Assembly: GCA_013399695.1 (NCBI GenBank)
Contig: VXAU01000760.1
Location: 744,001 to 808,000 of the forward strand
Reading direction: 5' to 3'
Length of the DNA: 64,000 bases
Origin: Formicarius rufipectus
Taxonomy: Eukaryota > Chordata > Aves > Passeriformes > Formicariidae
Under the pieces are notes generated by a model. That model had not been told where the DNA came from and searched no databases. It saw only the letters and a list, made by a program, of their open reading frames with translations. The position numbers and the translations under genes are program-made. Within the stretch, counting starts at the first letter, position 1. The number at the start of each line of letters is the position of its first letter. Positions 9,517 to 21,530 of the stretch are shown here, piece by piece.

Positions 9517-12500
9517 GTAAGCTTTGGGAGGGCAAACCACAGGTTAGTTGCTTCTTTCCGTGTGCTGTCACTGGGAATGATAACTTTGTGCATGATCAGT
9601 TCTCTGGTGCTTAGAGAAGGTACAGCAAATACCAGCAGGTTGCTGAATTACCTTAAGTCATTCAAAGTACATGGTTTTTCTTTCCTTCCCTTTTTACCCT
9701 CTCTTTGTCTTTTGGAAGTGGTTCTGTCTCCAGCCAGGAGTCAACTGTAGGCCTAAAATTGAAAGGCTTGGGAGAGGTATAGATGTTTTAATATTTTAAT
9801 TGTAATTCCTATTACAAGTGAGATGCATTGCAAACATTTGACTTGGAATTCTGAAAAAAACCCCTGCGGAAGTAATTAATTTTGGAATTCCAAACCATTA
9901 GACATAGTCAGCTAGAAGGTATATTTGCCTTCTTTGCCCTGCGGTAGCTGCAGCAGCAAGTGAGTCTGAATGAATTCCCTCATTAGCATATCCCACTAAT
10001 GCATATAAAATAAATTACAAACTACTGTATCAAAAACCTTCAGATTAGGCACACTGCAAAATCCATCATTATGATGGGGTCTGGAAGAGGAGCATTATAA
10101 AGGTGGAATAACTTTATTGTGTTGGCAGAGTTCAATGCTAAGAAACTCAGTCTTGTGTAACTTGCCATTTGAAGTGAAATCTTTCTTGGGATGGTAACTC
10201 TTAGTTTCTTAGAGGTGTTTTCCTTCATTGTAATACCAAAGCTATCAAGATACTTATACCTGCTTTTTTTACTAAAGGAAGTGTGTTCTGGTAACATTTT
10301 TTTTCTGTTTCTTTTTTGTTTGTTTGTTTTGTTTTGTTTTGTTTTGTTTTTTTTTTCTTACCCTTTCTTCACTTTAGGTCATGCACCTCATTATTTTAAA
10401 TTGGTGTCTGTTCAAGTGTTGATTCGACATGGTGATAGGTATCCACTATATGCCATTCCCAAGACAAAGAGACCTGACATCGACTGTATGTTGGTGCCCA
10501 GCAGGTAAAATTCCTGGGTTTTGTCATTAATAAGTGCTTGTTTTGCTTGAGAATTTTGTTCCTCTTCAGGAAGCAATTGATGCAGCCTGAAGTACATTTT
10601 GACTCCTCATCTTTATGTCTTGTCATGGTTTAAAAAAGCAATCCCTCTATTAGTAATGCACAGTACTTTCTTTGAAACAAGAACTATTACCTGTTACCAG
10701 TTCAGACCAGAATAAGTTCTTTGCATTTCTTTAAAAAACAAAAGCTATTAATTGAATATTTAGGCTGCCATTCCTCTTAGACAAGTTTCTACACACTTTC
10801 AAAACCTAAGTGCAGTGTTCGAATTAGTGTCTTCCATCTCAACTCAGCATGCCTCCTTTCATCTGAATACAAAAAAGTCTCAGTCAGTTTGTAAGTACCA
10901 TATGAAAATTGATATGTTTATTTTATATTATTATTTTTTCTTTTACTTTTCAGAAATACAGGCTATCAGTCCCCCTAAATTAATGATTTGTGTCAGAATT
11001 TGGAATAAAATGGGAGTTGTGCATATAACTGTTAATATGTACGTTAGCAGAAAATGCAGTTTGCTGCTTGAATACTGCCCTTTTCCTGTAGTTACCACTT
11101 GCTGTTGAGAACTGTCACACTTCAGTTGTGTCTGACTGACATTAAAACAGTGTTCTCCTTTCTGTACCAGCATAGTGTGCTTCAGTCTGACATCACCTTT
11201 CTAGGTTGCTGATGCCTGTTTTCATACCTAAGCCACTCTGAACTGTAGATAGGATCTGAATTTCTTTAGTTTCTGGATGCAGACAGAGTTGTGGTCAATG
11301 GCTCTGTGTGTCCAGGTGGAGGCCAGTGACCAGTGATGTCCCTCAGGGCTCTATGTTGGGACTGGTGCTCTGTAAGACCTTTCTTAATAACACGGACAGT
11401 GGAATCGAGTGCACCTTCAGCAAGTTTGGAGATGACAAGAAGTCTGTGTCTAGCTCTAGAAGTGGGTCCATGAGAAACTCAGGAGGTTCATTGAGTCCAA
11501 GCACAAGGTGCTGCCTGGGGTTGGGTTAATCCCAGGTCTGAGCACAGGCTGGGAGAAGAAGTCATTGAGAGCAGCCCTACAGAGAAAGGACCTCTGGAGT
11601 TCCGGTGGATGAAAAACTGGATGAAAACAGTGTGTGCTTGGAGCCCAACAGGCCAGACATTGGCTGCTGCTTTTCACACTTCAGCTTCCACCACAATGCC
11701 TGTTTTTGTCAAGAAGTGTCATTTAGTGGTCTGACTGAACATCCTCCAAGAGAAGTTTGATTTCCTTGAGAGGGGCCCAACCCCAAAAGCATTCTGTGCT
11801 CCCTGACTGTCTTTCTGAAATTAGATGTACAGTCCTGAGATTGCAGAGAGGAGACTAAACCCCAGTTATCTCTGCCATAGGGCTGAGCAGCCAATTAATT
11901 TCTCTAACAAGATGGAAAATGAATAGTTTGCTAATAGCTATGATAACATTATTAATGACTTGCCTTTAAGGGGTGAGACTATTTTCATCATGAAATACTA
12001 AATAAAGAAATATGATCCAGATTTCTATTGAGTTCTTAGAGGCTGTGATCTTGCTTAATGTATGTCATGTTAGAAGGTATGTGAGAAAGCGTTACTGGAA
12101 AGATGGTAACTGCAAGTGACAGTGTTGGATGAGTAGCTTTTCTTCTCAATATTAGAGCGCCACATGAGGCCTCAGTGGCCTTAAAGATAAGCTTTTATAG
12201 CTATTTCTACTTCAGTTTCCGTCAAGGAATACAATATAAAGGCCCTGGATTCATAAAAACTATTCACAAAAGGCAATTGGTGCAGAATGACCAAGTGGAG
12301 CAGTTAAGAGGGCGTGGTGTCAGTCTCTGAGGCTAGATACCTTTGGCTCTTACTGATTCGTGAAGCATTAGGGTACAGATGATACACCCCTCACCATTCA
12401 CAGCCACTGTAAGACTTTGTCTCCTCAAGAACAAAATTTATGTAAAACAGAATCTCCTATTTTAGGGCAGCAGAAAGATGAAAGGAGTTGGCTCTGCACC

Positions 12501-15500
12501 GTTCTGTGCAGAGGTGTTGAAGCTGACCTTCCTCAATAAAGCTACAATTGTTACTGCTTTGGCCATTGTTTTGAGTGGAACATTCATTACTTCAGCATAA
12601 GGAAGCGATTTGCTGTGTTTGGCCGTGGGGCTTATATTCTTTGTGATGCCAATGTGGTGCTTGATTGTAAACATTTATAAGGAGAGCATGACAAGGTCTG
12701 TAATTGCTGCCTTTGAACTGCAGGCTTCTTGTTGCTGTGCAGTTAAGTCGAGATGTGTGATTGAAAGTCTGGCTTGTTTAAGCTTTCTGGACTTATAACA
12801 TCAGATAAGCATGCTGCTCATATGCAGGCTATTCTTTATTTGCCTTGGCATTCAGCTGATGGAATTCATTAATTAAGCAGATTATGCTACAGCCCCATGG
12901 ACTTCTAATGGATATGCAAAATAGCCTTGAGGTCACTCTTTGGTTTTGGGAATGATGGATTGTGACATAAAAGTGTGGAATGAATATAAGCAAGTGGATT
13001 AAATGCTTTAGAGATTTCTCCCATCTAAAACTTCAATTAATGTTGTTATTATTATTTTCATTGTTCTGGATGCAAATTTCCAAAGGGAACTGAATAATAT
13101 ATACTTTTTTCCTCAAGAAAATTAATTGAATGATGGTATGAAAATCTTCTCATTTTAGTGTTTGCTTATGTGGAAAATAAATTCATCTCCCACTTTTTGT
13201 TTCTTGTGTAGCTCACATCCGTAGTGTCAAAAGTAAAAAATATGCAGTGTTTCCTCACTGAGTTTCCATGTGAGAGAGGGAAGGAATGCTTTTTGGAAGA
13301 TGCTAAAATGATTTCAGAAACCCAGTATAATTTGATAGTAAACTGGATTAATTAGCATATACTTTAAGGCATTTTGAGAGGTGTTGATGTTAATCACAAG
13401 AAGCTTACCAACAGATACTGAAATGTTATTTTCAATATGCACTTGTTTTGAAACTGCCACAAAGATGAGATGGAAAAGTGTGGGAGAGGCAAGTATCATA
13501 CTCTGAGCTAAGGGAGGTGTGGATTTGGTTTGAAGTGAGGGCAAAGTATGATGCAGATCAGAATTAGGTGAAGGAAGCTCTCCTGACTCTACTCTAAAGA
13601 CTCAGAGGAGCAGTGAAGTGGATGGATTTACAGAATCTCAAGATGGTTTGGGTTGGAAGGGACCTTACAGATCATCTAGTTCCACGCCCCTGCCAGGGGA
13701 ACACTGTAGAGTTTGTTATAAAAATGTAAAAACTGTGAGAACCTTTATGAATAAATAATGCCCAACAGTGCTGCTACTGCCTTAGGATCTCTTTCTGTAG
13801 ACTGCAGTGATCTGTGGTTGGGTTTTAGTGGCTCTTTCCTTCCATTTGCCTTCTAAAAAGGAATTACTTTGGTCCTTTGATCTGATGCTTTTTTGTCTAC
13901 TTGAACTTCAAGCAAAAATAACTTGTATTTTCTGTGACAAAATAATGTTTTGCATTTTAAATAAGGAGAAGAGGGACTTGGTTGACTTTTCAGACAGAAT
14001 TATGTCTTTTATGATGACAGAAAGGTCATGTCTGTGTGTCAGAAGCCTGGCATGGTCGTGGTTACTCACCAAGTGACACTGAGGGCTCTGCAACTACTTG
14101 TGAGAAGCTTTGTCCTCTCTGCTTTTACCATACATTTTTGTCTCTGAACTCCTCCGGGAAAAAGGAAATTTTATTGAGGACGTCAGCTCAGTTCCTGCCA
14201 CAAATACACATATAGTTCAAATAGTTGCACAGTGTGATTTCTTTCCATGTACACTGGTTATGCTATAGCAATAAAGGGTGATAGTTTTAAAGTATCTTTA
14301 CAAATAAGATACTTAAATGTTGAATAAGGATTTAAATGTTGGTCCATTTTAATGTGAGTGCATGAAAACTGCAGTATTAAATCCAGCATCTATTATCCCA
14401 GTGTTTAGTTAGTAAATAACAAAAGGATAAACTGAATTAATTATTTGAGGGAAAAGAAGCATCCTCAGCTTTGTTACAAATAAAATTTATTCTATTTTAC
14501 AAAAATAAAATCATTAAAAGGCAAATTAGCAGACTTTAAATATGGGGAACAAATGTTCAAAATTAGGCTACTGCTGATGGGTTTAAGTGGAAAGCAGTTC
14601 TGTGTTCTGACAAAATGCAAAATATTTATTGTGCTAATACTATTTCCAAATGTGGTAGTTTGACAGTGTAATGCTGGACAAATTACAGAAAGATAGCCCT
14701 TTAGCCCGTTTTTATTTTCTCATTACTTTTATGGCAATAAAATTTTAAGGATAATTTGGTCTTTTAAACTGTGCAACTGAGCAATTTCCTTTGCTTCCTG
14801 CTCCAGCAGCCCCAACCGGGTTGCCTGGATACTCCATCTCCTGCAGCATCTGTAAATTGGCCAATTCAACAGGAGGATTCATATTCTAAATAAAAGAGAA
14901 ATCTTGGGGTGGGAGGGGGAATGGTTTGTCAGCTGGCAGCCTGAATGCTGCTGGAAATTCTGCTGCAGAGACAAATGTGCTTATTTGCCCAGTTGTACAG
15001 GGTTAATTGAAGAGAATTTCTGGTATTTTCAGAACTCGGTTCCATACATGAGGATTACATTCAGGATAAAAGTATTCTGTAGCCTGAGATTTCTGTTCCC
15101 TTCAGGCAGAATGGCTCTCATTTCTATTGTTTGGTTTTTATTTTTTTTACCTTGCCTGGAATATATTTAACAAGTAGGAAGCTTAGAATTTGTCCTATTT
15201 CAGAATGTGATTCAGCAAGCAAGTGGTTATCGTATGCTCACTTTTAAATACAGTGTAATCCAAAAATAAGTAACTTGCGTCTGTGTATTTATATGAAAAT
15301 TTATCTTGTGTGCCATTTTGTTAGATAAATCTTTTTTGCAAAGCACTGACAAATACTTTTCTTTCTTCTTTCCTTTCTTCCTTCCCACAAGTGATTGCTG
15401 GCAGTTTTATCAGCACAGGTTTGATTCCATTAACATTCTTTCAGGTTTTTATAAACAAAGCAGTGAAAGAAGCAGAATGGATAACACAGTTTTCTTTCAC

Positions 15501-18500
15501 ATGTATTTCCAGAACTTGCTAATTAACTAAACAATTTACGAAAAATTGTGATTGACAATTCATTCGCGTGTAGAGTTTTGTAAAGTGCAAGATTGAGAAA
15601 CTTGGTAGTTCAGCCTTCTACCTTTGTAATAAGCTTAAAGAGCCATTTTCTATTTGGTTTAATTTAATTTTCTCAACTTCTTCAATTTTTAGATTGCACT
15701 GCTAGGCTGTGAAAATAGTGTAATGTGCAGTTGTACAGCAGGAAGCCTCGACTGCTTGAGAAAGGAACAAAGCCTGGTTTATGTACCTCTGCTTTGCAAA
15801 TGTTAATCTTTATTTGCCTGCCTTATAATAGGCAGAAGAAGCTGTGGAGTTAGAATGTCATAAATTGACTGGGTTTCCTTTCAACTAGAAGTAAAAATTG
15901 AAGCATTAATTTGACTTTTTATCTCACTATGCTTTTTGTTTCATTTTGCATTGTTTCCTTACTGGCAGTTGTACCATAATCTATTGTAGCATTTTCCTTC
16001 CTGAATTTCGCCCCCCCCCCCCGAAGGTAAATTAAATACTGCAAAATTCAAGTTTTAAAAAAATGGTATGAGCTACCATTCTACTGACAGGCACTGATTC
16101 TTAGGACGCCTCCAGTGAATTCATGCTGTGAGCACAGCTTTGCAAGGGGTCCTCTCCTTCGTGAGTGTTTCTCAGTTGGCTCTTCTAAGTAAGCCGGGAT
16201 GTCTTTGTCTCAGTAAACTTTGTCTCCAGACGCTCATTCCTACTTTAGTGGTGTTATTGCTCCCTCTAGTGGGTCCTGCAACTCTGCTTGGCTTCATTTT
16301 TGGGTTTTTGTTTTTGTTTTGTTTGTGGGGGGTTTTTTTGTTTGTTTGTTTTTTTAAGACCTGCTTTTTTTATCAAAATATTTTATCATTATAGAAAATG
16401 AAAGTATGAGGAATAAACACAAACACCAAGCTTGAGTAAAATATCTCTGACAAAATTTATCTTGTATTTATAATTTTTTTTTTCTTAAGCAACGTGAAAG
16501 AATGTTAACCATATTCAGGATGGGGCAGAGTTGGGTTTCCAGTACCCTTTTAGTTCTGCACAAAAGTAGAGAAGTGACTGTGTGACATTTGGTCTGGTGA
16601 CATTTAACAAAGAAATCCCTACTTATGTAATGCATTTCTGCTGTAAGAATGGGATCATATATTTATTTTTTTTAAAACTTCAAATACCTTTGGGTTACTT
16701 TGTTTGTGGGTTTTTTGTATGTGTAGTTTCCTGCACAGCAGTACCACAGTGAGCTGAGTCCAGAGTGCATTTGAAATTTACAGAAGGGTTTAGGAGATCT
16801 AAGCATTCTTTCCCTGAGCTGAGTTCTGTTTTAGTGAGTTATTTAGACATTTTGGTATATATTTCTCCCAGCTGTATCCATGGTGGGGGGATCTTACCTT
16901 TTTAAGTGTCCAACAGTGTTGGCCTCTCTCTTCCTGGGTGGTAGTACAATACCCAAAACAGTGACCTCCAGTTTTAATAGGGCCTCTGGATACTACTTTC
17001 CAGATACCACTTAATGGAAACTACATATCCTATTTGATTTGAGCCCTGAAGTAATTAGAAATAAAGGCTGAGATTCTAGTCAGCATCGTACTGTACAGAA
17101 TTTGATAATTCCTTCAAGATCATCTATATAAAGTACTTGTATTTGAACCCCTTTAGATTGTTAGTGCCCTTGGCTGTGCTGTTAAAGGGCAGTGGTACTT
17201 CAGAAACTGGAGAGAAGTTTGGTTTTTATAAGGATTTCATTTATATATATGTAAGTCATAACAGTAATATTGACTGCATTAAAAAACAAACAAACAAACA
17301 AAAAAAAACAAAGGAAAAAACAAACAAAAAACCAACCAAACAAACCAAACAAACAAAAAACCAAAACGAAAAAAAACCAAAACAAACACAAAATCTTTCC
17401 ACATTACTTACTGAAAGTTACCATAATCTTAACATGATGTCTGTTTCCCTCTATCTCTTTGGTAGATAGTACATAGTTAGATTTCTTTTCCATATTTATA
17501 TAAGTCCTGAGTAAGTGCAGATGTTGTCTCAGTGGGAAATAACCTCACACCATGAAATTTCTGAGCTGACATACTTGGAATACTCATGTCTCTGGAGCTA
17601 TTTTTCCCATATGCTTTTTGGAGATTTCACATTCTGGTTTTTACCTCTCTAGGAAACCTTCTCATCCTCAGCTTGAAGCTTTCATTAAACATATGTCCAG
17701 AGGGTCTGCAGCCCAGATGGATGGTTCCCTGAGCAGCCTGCCTCGCTACCCCAGTCATTCTCTGTGTGAAATGGGAGAGCTGACACAGACAGGTGAGTTT
17801 CCAGAGCAGCTCTGTCCTCTGCTCAATGCAGTCTGCTTCACAGGGATCTTCTCTTTTTCTTTATATTGAAATAAATGCTTTTTTATGGAAACTTAGCATG
17901 TTGGTCATTGCATTGGTCATGCTGGGAGAAGAATAAGGTATGAGATTCTCTGCTGTAAAAGTGGCAACAGTTGTAGAAACCATGGCTTATCCTATAACCC
18001 GCCAGCTCTGTTACAGACTGATCAAGCTTGGCATCTCTTTTCACTTTATTTGTAACACCTTTCCTTCATGTTGCTCCACACCACAAAAAATTTGTTACAG
18101 CACCTTGTAACAAATGGCACTGCTAAGTCCCTCCTGAGGAAGAAGCTGGTGCTCTGTTACTGACTGGTTTGTGATTCAGAGCAGCCCTGGAACTGAAGAA
18201 CCGTCACTTAGTGGCCTGTTTTTACCTGTGATGTAGCTGCTGTGTCCCTTACGAGAGATTTGGATATAACAAACTTGATGCTTGTATCATGGAAATACAT
18301 TTGGTGCCTGTCAAATCCTCCTGCGTTGCCACTGGAAGAAATAAGAGATCAGTGTAAAGTCTTGCAAAGTGATGTCAGGAGAAACAGGGACAGGATACCA
18401 CAAACAGTCCCTAATGCTTCCTAAGGCAGAGTGTTGTGTGTGAAATTGCACACCACACAAGGACTGTATCTAAGCTGCTATTTGGGGACTCCTGTTGCCT

Positions 18501-20130
18501 GCAGCAAATGTACAGAGATGTTCTGGTGCATGAAGGGTTCATGCCTGTTTTTTTGCTGCTGTGAGAGGCTAATGCAAGAAACACGAATTCTGGAGCAAAG
18601 GTTTTGGTATGTGAGGAATACTCATGTCCTCCTTTCCAGCTGGCAGAGCTCGAGTGTAAGAATTACTAAACAATTGAAATCCTTCCTGAAGGAAGATAGA
18701 GAAGGAAGTTTGGTGTGACTGGCACACCTCACCACTGTTTTGTGAGTTTACTCACTAATACACATTCTGTATATATGTTTTGTGACTGCTGGTGGTTTTA
18801 CTGGCTGCTATAAATTTTCAGGAAGTAAAGAATTCTCTGCCTGTCTGAAAACATGACTGGAGTTCCGTCTGGGTCCATCTTCAAAACCTCCTCATGAGAG
18901 AGCCATTCAGTCTTAGTCTGAGCAACAAATATAAACCTCTAAAGTTTGAAACAAATTTTATGGAACCAGCTTTTTCTGTCTCTGTTTCAGTTTAGTTCCT
19001 ACAATCTGAGAGATACTGAAGAATAGCAGGTATATCCTCTTCCAGACAACTTTCCTAATAGCCAATTTTAAGTTCAGTTTGTAAGTTCATAACCTTTTAA
19101 CTAATAGTTCATTTATCAGTAAGACTACTAGCTGTATTGTTTTTTCAAAACTAGGAGGACTCTAATGTGTTGTAATTCCTTTTAAAATTCTCTTTCAGGG
19201 GTTGTACAACACTTGCGAAATGGGCAACTATTACGAGAAATTTATATAAACAAACATAAGCTGCTTCCCAGTGACTGGACAGCAAAGCAGCTCTACTTGG
19301 AGACAACAGGCAAGAGCCGAACCCTGCAGAGTGCACTAGCACTGCTCTACACCTTTTTGCCAGACTTTGACTGGAAGAAAATCAACATGAGGCATCAGTG
19401 GAGCACCATTTTCTGCTCTGGAAGCTGCGACTGCCCCATGAGGAACCACTACCTGGAAGAGGAGCAGCGCAGGCAATACAGCTTACGGGTGAAAAACAGT
19501 GATTTGGAGAAAATATATGTGGACATGGCCAAGATTGTAGGCATTCCCACCAGGCAGCTGAGAGCTTCTAACCCTATAGATTCTCTTCTGTGCTACTTCT
19601 GTCACAATGTCACTTTTCCGTGTACCCAAACTGGCTGCATTGGTATGGAACACTTCAAAGTAATCAAGAGACATCAGCTGGAGGATGAGAGGGAAAGACA
19701 GGAAAAGAAACTTTATTTCTTGTATGCACTATTGGCTACTCATCCTTTCCTCAACCAGACTGTTAATCGGCTGCAGCGTATTGCAGAAGGCAAGAAAGAA
19801 GAAGTATTTGTTCTCTACTCTGCACATGATGTCACCCTGTCACCTGTTCTTAGTGCCTTGGGCATTACAGAGGCCAGATTTCCTAGATTTGCTGCCAGAT
19901 TAGTCTTTGAGCTGTGGCAGGATGGCAAGAGACCCAAAGAACACTTTATCCGCATCCTGTATAATGGTGCTGATGTTACTTTCCAGACCTCATTTTGCAA
20001 AGATCATTATAAACGTTCCAACAAGCCAATGTGCCCACTAGAAAAATTTGTCACCTTTGTCAAGAGGGATATGTTCTTAATTTTTAACAGTACAAGTTAC
20101 TATGATGCGTGTCGGAGGAGAGCACTGTAG
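9355..20130 (+). CDS. PXYLP1: 2-phosphoxylose phosphatase 1 (gene span, four coding exons, 5' end missing)
   Basis: The product removes the transient 2-phosphate from xylose in the glycosaminoglycan-protein linker, opposing the xylose kinase FAM20B and allowing chain elongation in the Golgi lumen. That role is known for the family. The exons 9355-9516, 10378-10504, 17653-17792 and 19199-20130 join in frame to 452 residues plus a stop, matching the roughly 480-residue mammalian protein minus its 27-residue N-terminus. Seen directly: the histidine acid phosphatase motif RHGDRYP (10425-10445), the proton-donor HD pair (19825-19830, in YSAHDVTLSP), three N-glycosylation sequons (NVT 19606, NQT 19753, NST 20086) and cysteine clusters (FCSGSCDCP, CYFCHNVTFPC). 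All internal splice sites are GT-AG. The frame is intact with no stop, which suggests a functional gene. The signal-anchor exon is not visible and probably lies upstream of the window, unless 4174-4258 serves that role. Confidence 0.95.
9517..10377 (+). other. PXYLP1: PXYLP1 intron between exons A and B
   Basis: This is an 861-bp GT-AG intron: donor GTAAGC, acceptor TTCACTTTAG. It contains a T-rich, TTTTG-repeated tract near its 3' end and nothing else I can recognise. Confidence 0.85.
10296..10357 (+). repeat. T-rich (TTTTG)n simple repeat
   Basis: The tract consists of T runs and GTTT or GTTTT units, with at least four consecutive TTTTG units. It lies 20-80 bp upstream of the exon B acceptor and so overlaps or adjoins its polypyrimidine region. 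Length variation here could affect acceptor strength. Confidence 0.85.
10378..10504 (+). CDS. PXYLP1: PXYLP1 exon B, carrying the catalytic RHGDRYP motif
   Basis: This is a 127-nt exon between acceptor ACTTTAG (ending 10377) and donor GCAG|GTAAAA. It encodes HAPHYFKLVSVQVLI, then RHGDRYP, the signature that holds the nucleophilic histidine of histidine acid phosphatases, then KTKRPDIDCMLVPS with a split arginine codon. Its length is not a multiple of three, so skipping it alone would shift the frame. Confidence 0.95.
11285..11680 (+). mobile_element. CR1 LINE fragment from the reverse transcriptase region
   Basis: Translated similarity to the CR1 reverse transcriptase is clear although frames are broken: WRPVTSDVPQGSMLG, then GIECTFSKFGDD (the decayed FADD active-site block), followed by DNA resembling the region that encodes the RT C-terminal segment, including the GGGAGAAGAAGTCATTGAGA block. 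A deletion after the active-site block removes part of the domain. It is a decayed, non-functional insertion in the sense orientation of PXYLP1. Confidence 0.8.
13630..13704 (-). mobile_element. CR1 LINE 3'-tip fragment, reverse orientation
   Basis: The + strand reads CAGAATCTCAAGATGG, then TTTGGGTTGGAAGGGACCTT, then AGATCATCTAGTTCCA and CCCCTGCCAGGGG, the reverse complement of the CR1 3' end. The match ends near 13704. Confidence 0.85.
16260..16272 (-). promoter_or_regulatory. CTCF-like motif, one mismatch
   Basis: CTCCCTCTAGTGG matches the reverse form of the CTCF core (YGCCMYCTRSTGG) at 12 of 13 positions. It is intronic in PXYLP1. Single-mismatch hits also arise by chance, so occupancy is unproven. 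Confidence 0.25.
16291..16358 (+). repeat. T/G-rich simple repeat
   Basis: The tract is made of GTTTT and GTTT units around a G6 run, followed by TTTTTTTAAG. It is low-complexity intronic sequence. Confidence 0.75.
17281..17393 (+). repeat. A-rich (CAAA)n low-complexity tract
   Basis: About 113 bp are almost purely A and C, built from CAAA, CAAAA and CCAAA units with a single G-containing break. It lies about 260 bp upstream of exon C. The lysine, threonine and glutamine-rich open frame through it is a composition artefact. Confidence 0.9.
17653..17792 (+). CDS. PXYLP1: PXYLP1 exon C
   Basis: This is a 140-nt exon between acceptor CTCTCTAG (ending 17652) and donor AGACAG|GTGAGT. It completes the split arginine and encodes KPSHPQLEAFIKHMS, DGSLSSLPRYPSH and LCEMGELTQT, ending within a glycine codon. 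The LCEMGELTQTG segment matches the mammalian protein and belongs to the phosphatase domain. Confidence 0.94.
17793..19198 (+). other. PXYLP1: PXYLP1 intron between exons C and D
   Basis: This is a 1406-bp GT-AG intron (donor GTGAGT, acceptor ATTCTCTTTCAG). I see no repeat or further exon inside it. Confidence 0.85.
19199..20130 (+). CDS. PXYLP1: PXYLP1 terminal coding exon D
   Basis: This is a 932-nt exon from acceptor TCTTTCAG (ending 19198) to a TAG stop at 20128-20130. It holds two thirds of the phosphatase. YLETTGKSRTLQSALALLY sits in the helical part, FCSGSCDCP and CYFCHNVTFPC are cysteine-rich segments, and LYSAHDVTLSPVLSALG carries the catalytic HD pair. The C-terminus ends YYDACRRRAL, two residues shorter after the DMF block than the mammalian form as I recall it. 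The first codon after the split glycine is at 19201, and the reading is open with no internal stop. Confidence 0.96.
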
Positions 20131-21530
20131 GCAAGGAGGGTGGAAAGGAGGCAACGTCAACTTTTACCAGTAAAATCTGTTTTTTTCGTTCATTTTGTTA
20201 TTTCTTGTACTTTCATGTGTAAGTACAGAAGGATATTGCTTGAAACATTCTTCAAATAGTTTCATTTTCATTCAGACTGCAGATGGTCTCCAGTAGAATA
20301 GTATTACATATGTGTGTGCTCACAAATGCTCTTACCTGTAGTGATAAATCACGTGGGCTGCTGTAACCTGGACGTGGTTTGATAAGAGTGAGAGAGCACA
20401 GACCTTGGGTCTCTGTATCCCTGGGCAATACTTGGATACCGTAAGTTTAAACCAAAACTGTTCTTTTCTTTTTTCCCCCACCACCATCTCGTAGTCATTT
20501 TAAGCAGATTGTGTCAGTGTCTTTAAGAATTCCAGGCATTCGCATTAAGGCATTTGTAAGGAAATTTTTGAGTTTCCTTCCTCAAAAGAAGCCTTCTAAT
20601 GTTATGGGGCAGGTCTTTAAAGCAAAGTGCATGTGTATGTCTGTGCATACTTATCTGAGCATGTACAAATGAGCATGTGCCTTGTTGACCTCACAGACCT
20701 ATAAATAACTGGCTATTGTTGCCAGTGCCAGAGAAGGATGTACTGGAAAATGGATACAAAACTCTATTCTTTGATTGCACTTTCAGCACTTTGAATAGTT
20801 CAGACAGTCTAGAAATATGTAAAGGTCTTGTGATGTTAAAGTAGATAGCAAACACTAGCAGTGCCACTAAACCTGAGTGGGAAATTAGGATTAGAAATCA
20901 GTTTTATGGTGAAGTGTTGGGCTCTTTCCCATTGTGAACATGTTCAAGCTGTTGTGCTATGGAACAAATCAGTGTTTTAGGAATTTGCTATGGTGATTGC
21001 TTGAGACAGCTTGACTAAATACTAAGAAAATTTTGTAGCTGAGTTAATTTTTTTTATGGCCTAGGAAGCTATTATTTTGTAAGACCAGACTTGTACATAT
21101 TGTACTGTGTATATTTATAACACAGTAGATCTTTCTTACTTGTTTAGTTTGTAAAGACTTGTGAAGCTCACTTTTTACAAGTTTTTTTCGTCTTGATCAG
21201 GATGTTTAGACTTTAGAATAAATGGTCTTTTATGGGTAATTTGAACAATGAGTAGATATGAAAACTTGTACTTCAGACTGCTTTCATCTCTGTAGGAGTA
21301 GAAAATTGAAAACCAATTTTTAATAGAATTCATAGAAATTTTATAATGGTGAGGGTTTTTACACCTCTAGAAATAAATTAGTCTGTGACTTGTGATTCAA
21401 TGGTGCTAGTTTATCAAAGAAAACTTAACTCAGCATAATTCTCTGACTATTGGCATTCCCCTCTCTCTTTTTTCAATGCTGCATTTGAACATCTTTCTTT
21501 AAATAAAATTCTGGGGACTCTTTGTATACT
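20131..21530 (+). other. PXYLP1: PXYLP1 3' UTR (predicted)
   Basis: The sequence after the stop is AT-rich and free of repeats, as expected for a 3' UTR. Three AATAAA hexamers occur at 21217, 21372 and 21502. The last has the best downstream GT-rich element (TTGTGTGTTATG around 21530), so the main cleavage site is placed near 21520-21530. The exact end is an inference. Confidence 0.6.
21502..21507 (+). terminator. PXYLP1: Polyadenylation signal AATAAA, likely main PXYLP1 site
   Basis: A canonical AATAAA is followed within 15-45 bases by a G/T-rich stretch (TTTGTATACTTGTGTGTTAT). Earlier hexamers at 21217-21222 and 21372-21377 could give shorter transcripts. Confidence 0.55.

Larger units (their letters stand above)
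10505..17652 (+). other. PXYLP1: PXYLP1 intron between exons B and C
   Basis: This is a 7148-bp intron, donor GTAAAA and acceptor ACCTCTCTAG. It contains a + strand CR1 fragment (11285-11680), a reverse CR1 tip (13630-13704), an 11-C run at 16012-16022, a CTCF-like motif at 16260-16272 and A- or T-rich simple repeats (16291-16358, 17281-17393). No exon was recognised in it. Confidence 0.85.

Noticed and set aside
17137..17469. Lysine, threonine and glutamine-rich open frame
   Set aside because: It is created by the CAAA simple repeat in a PXYLP1 intron.
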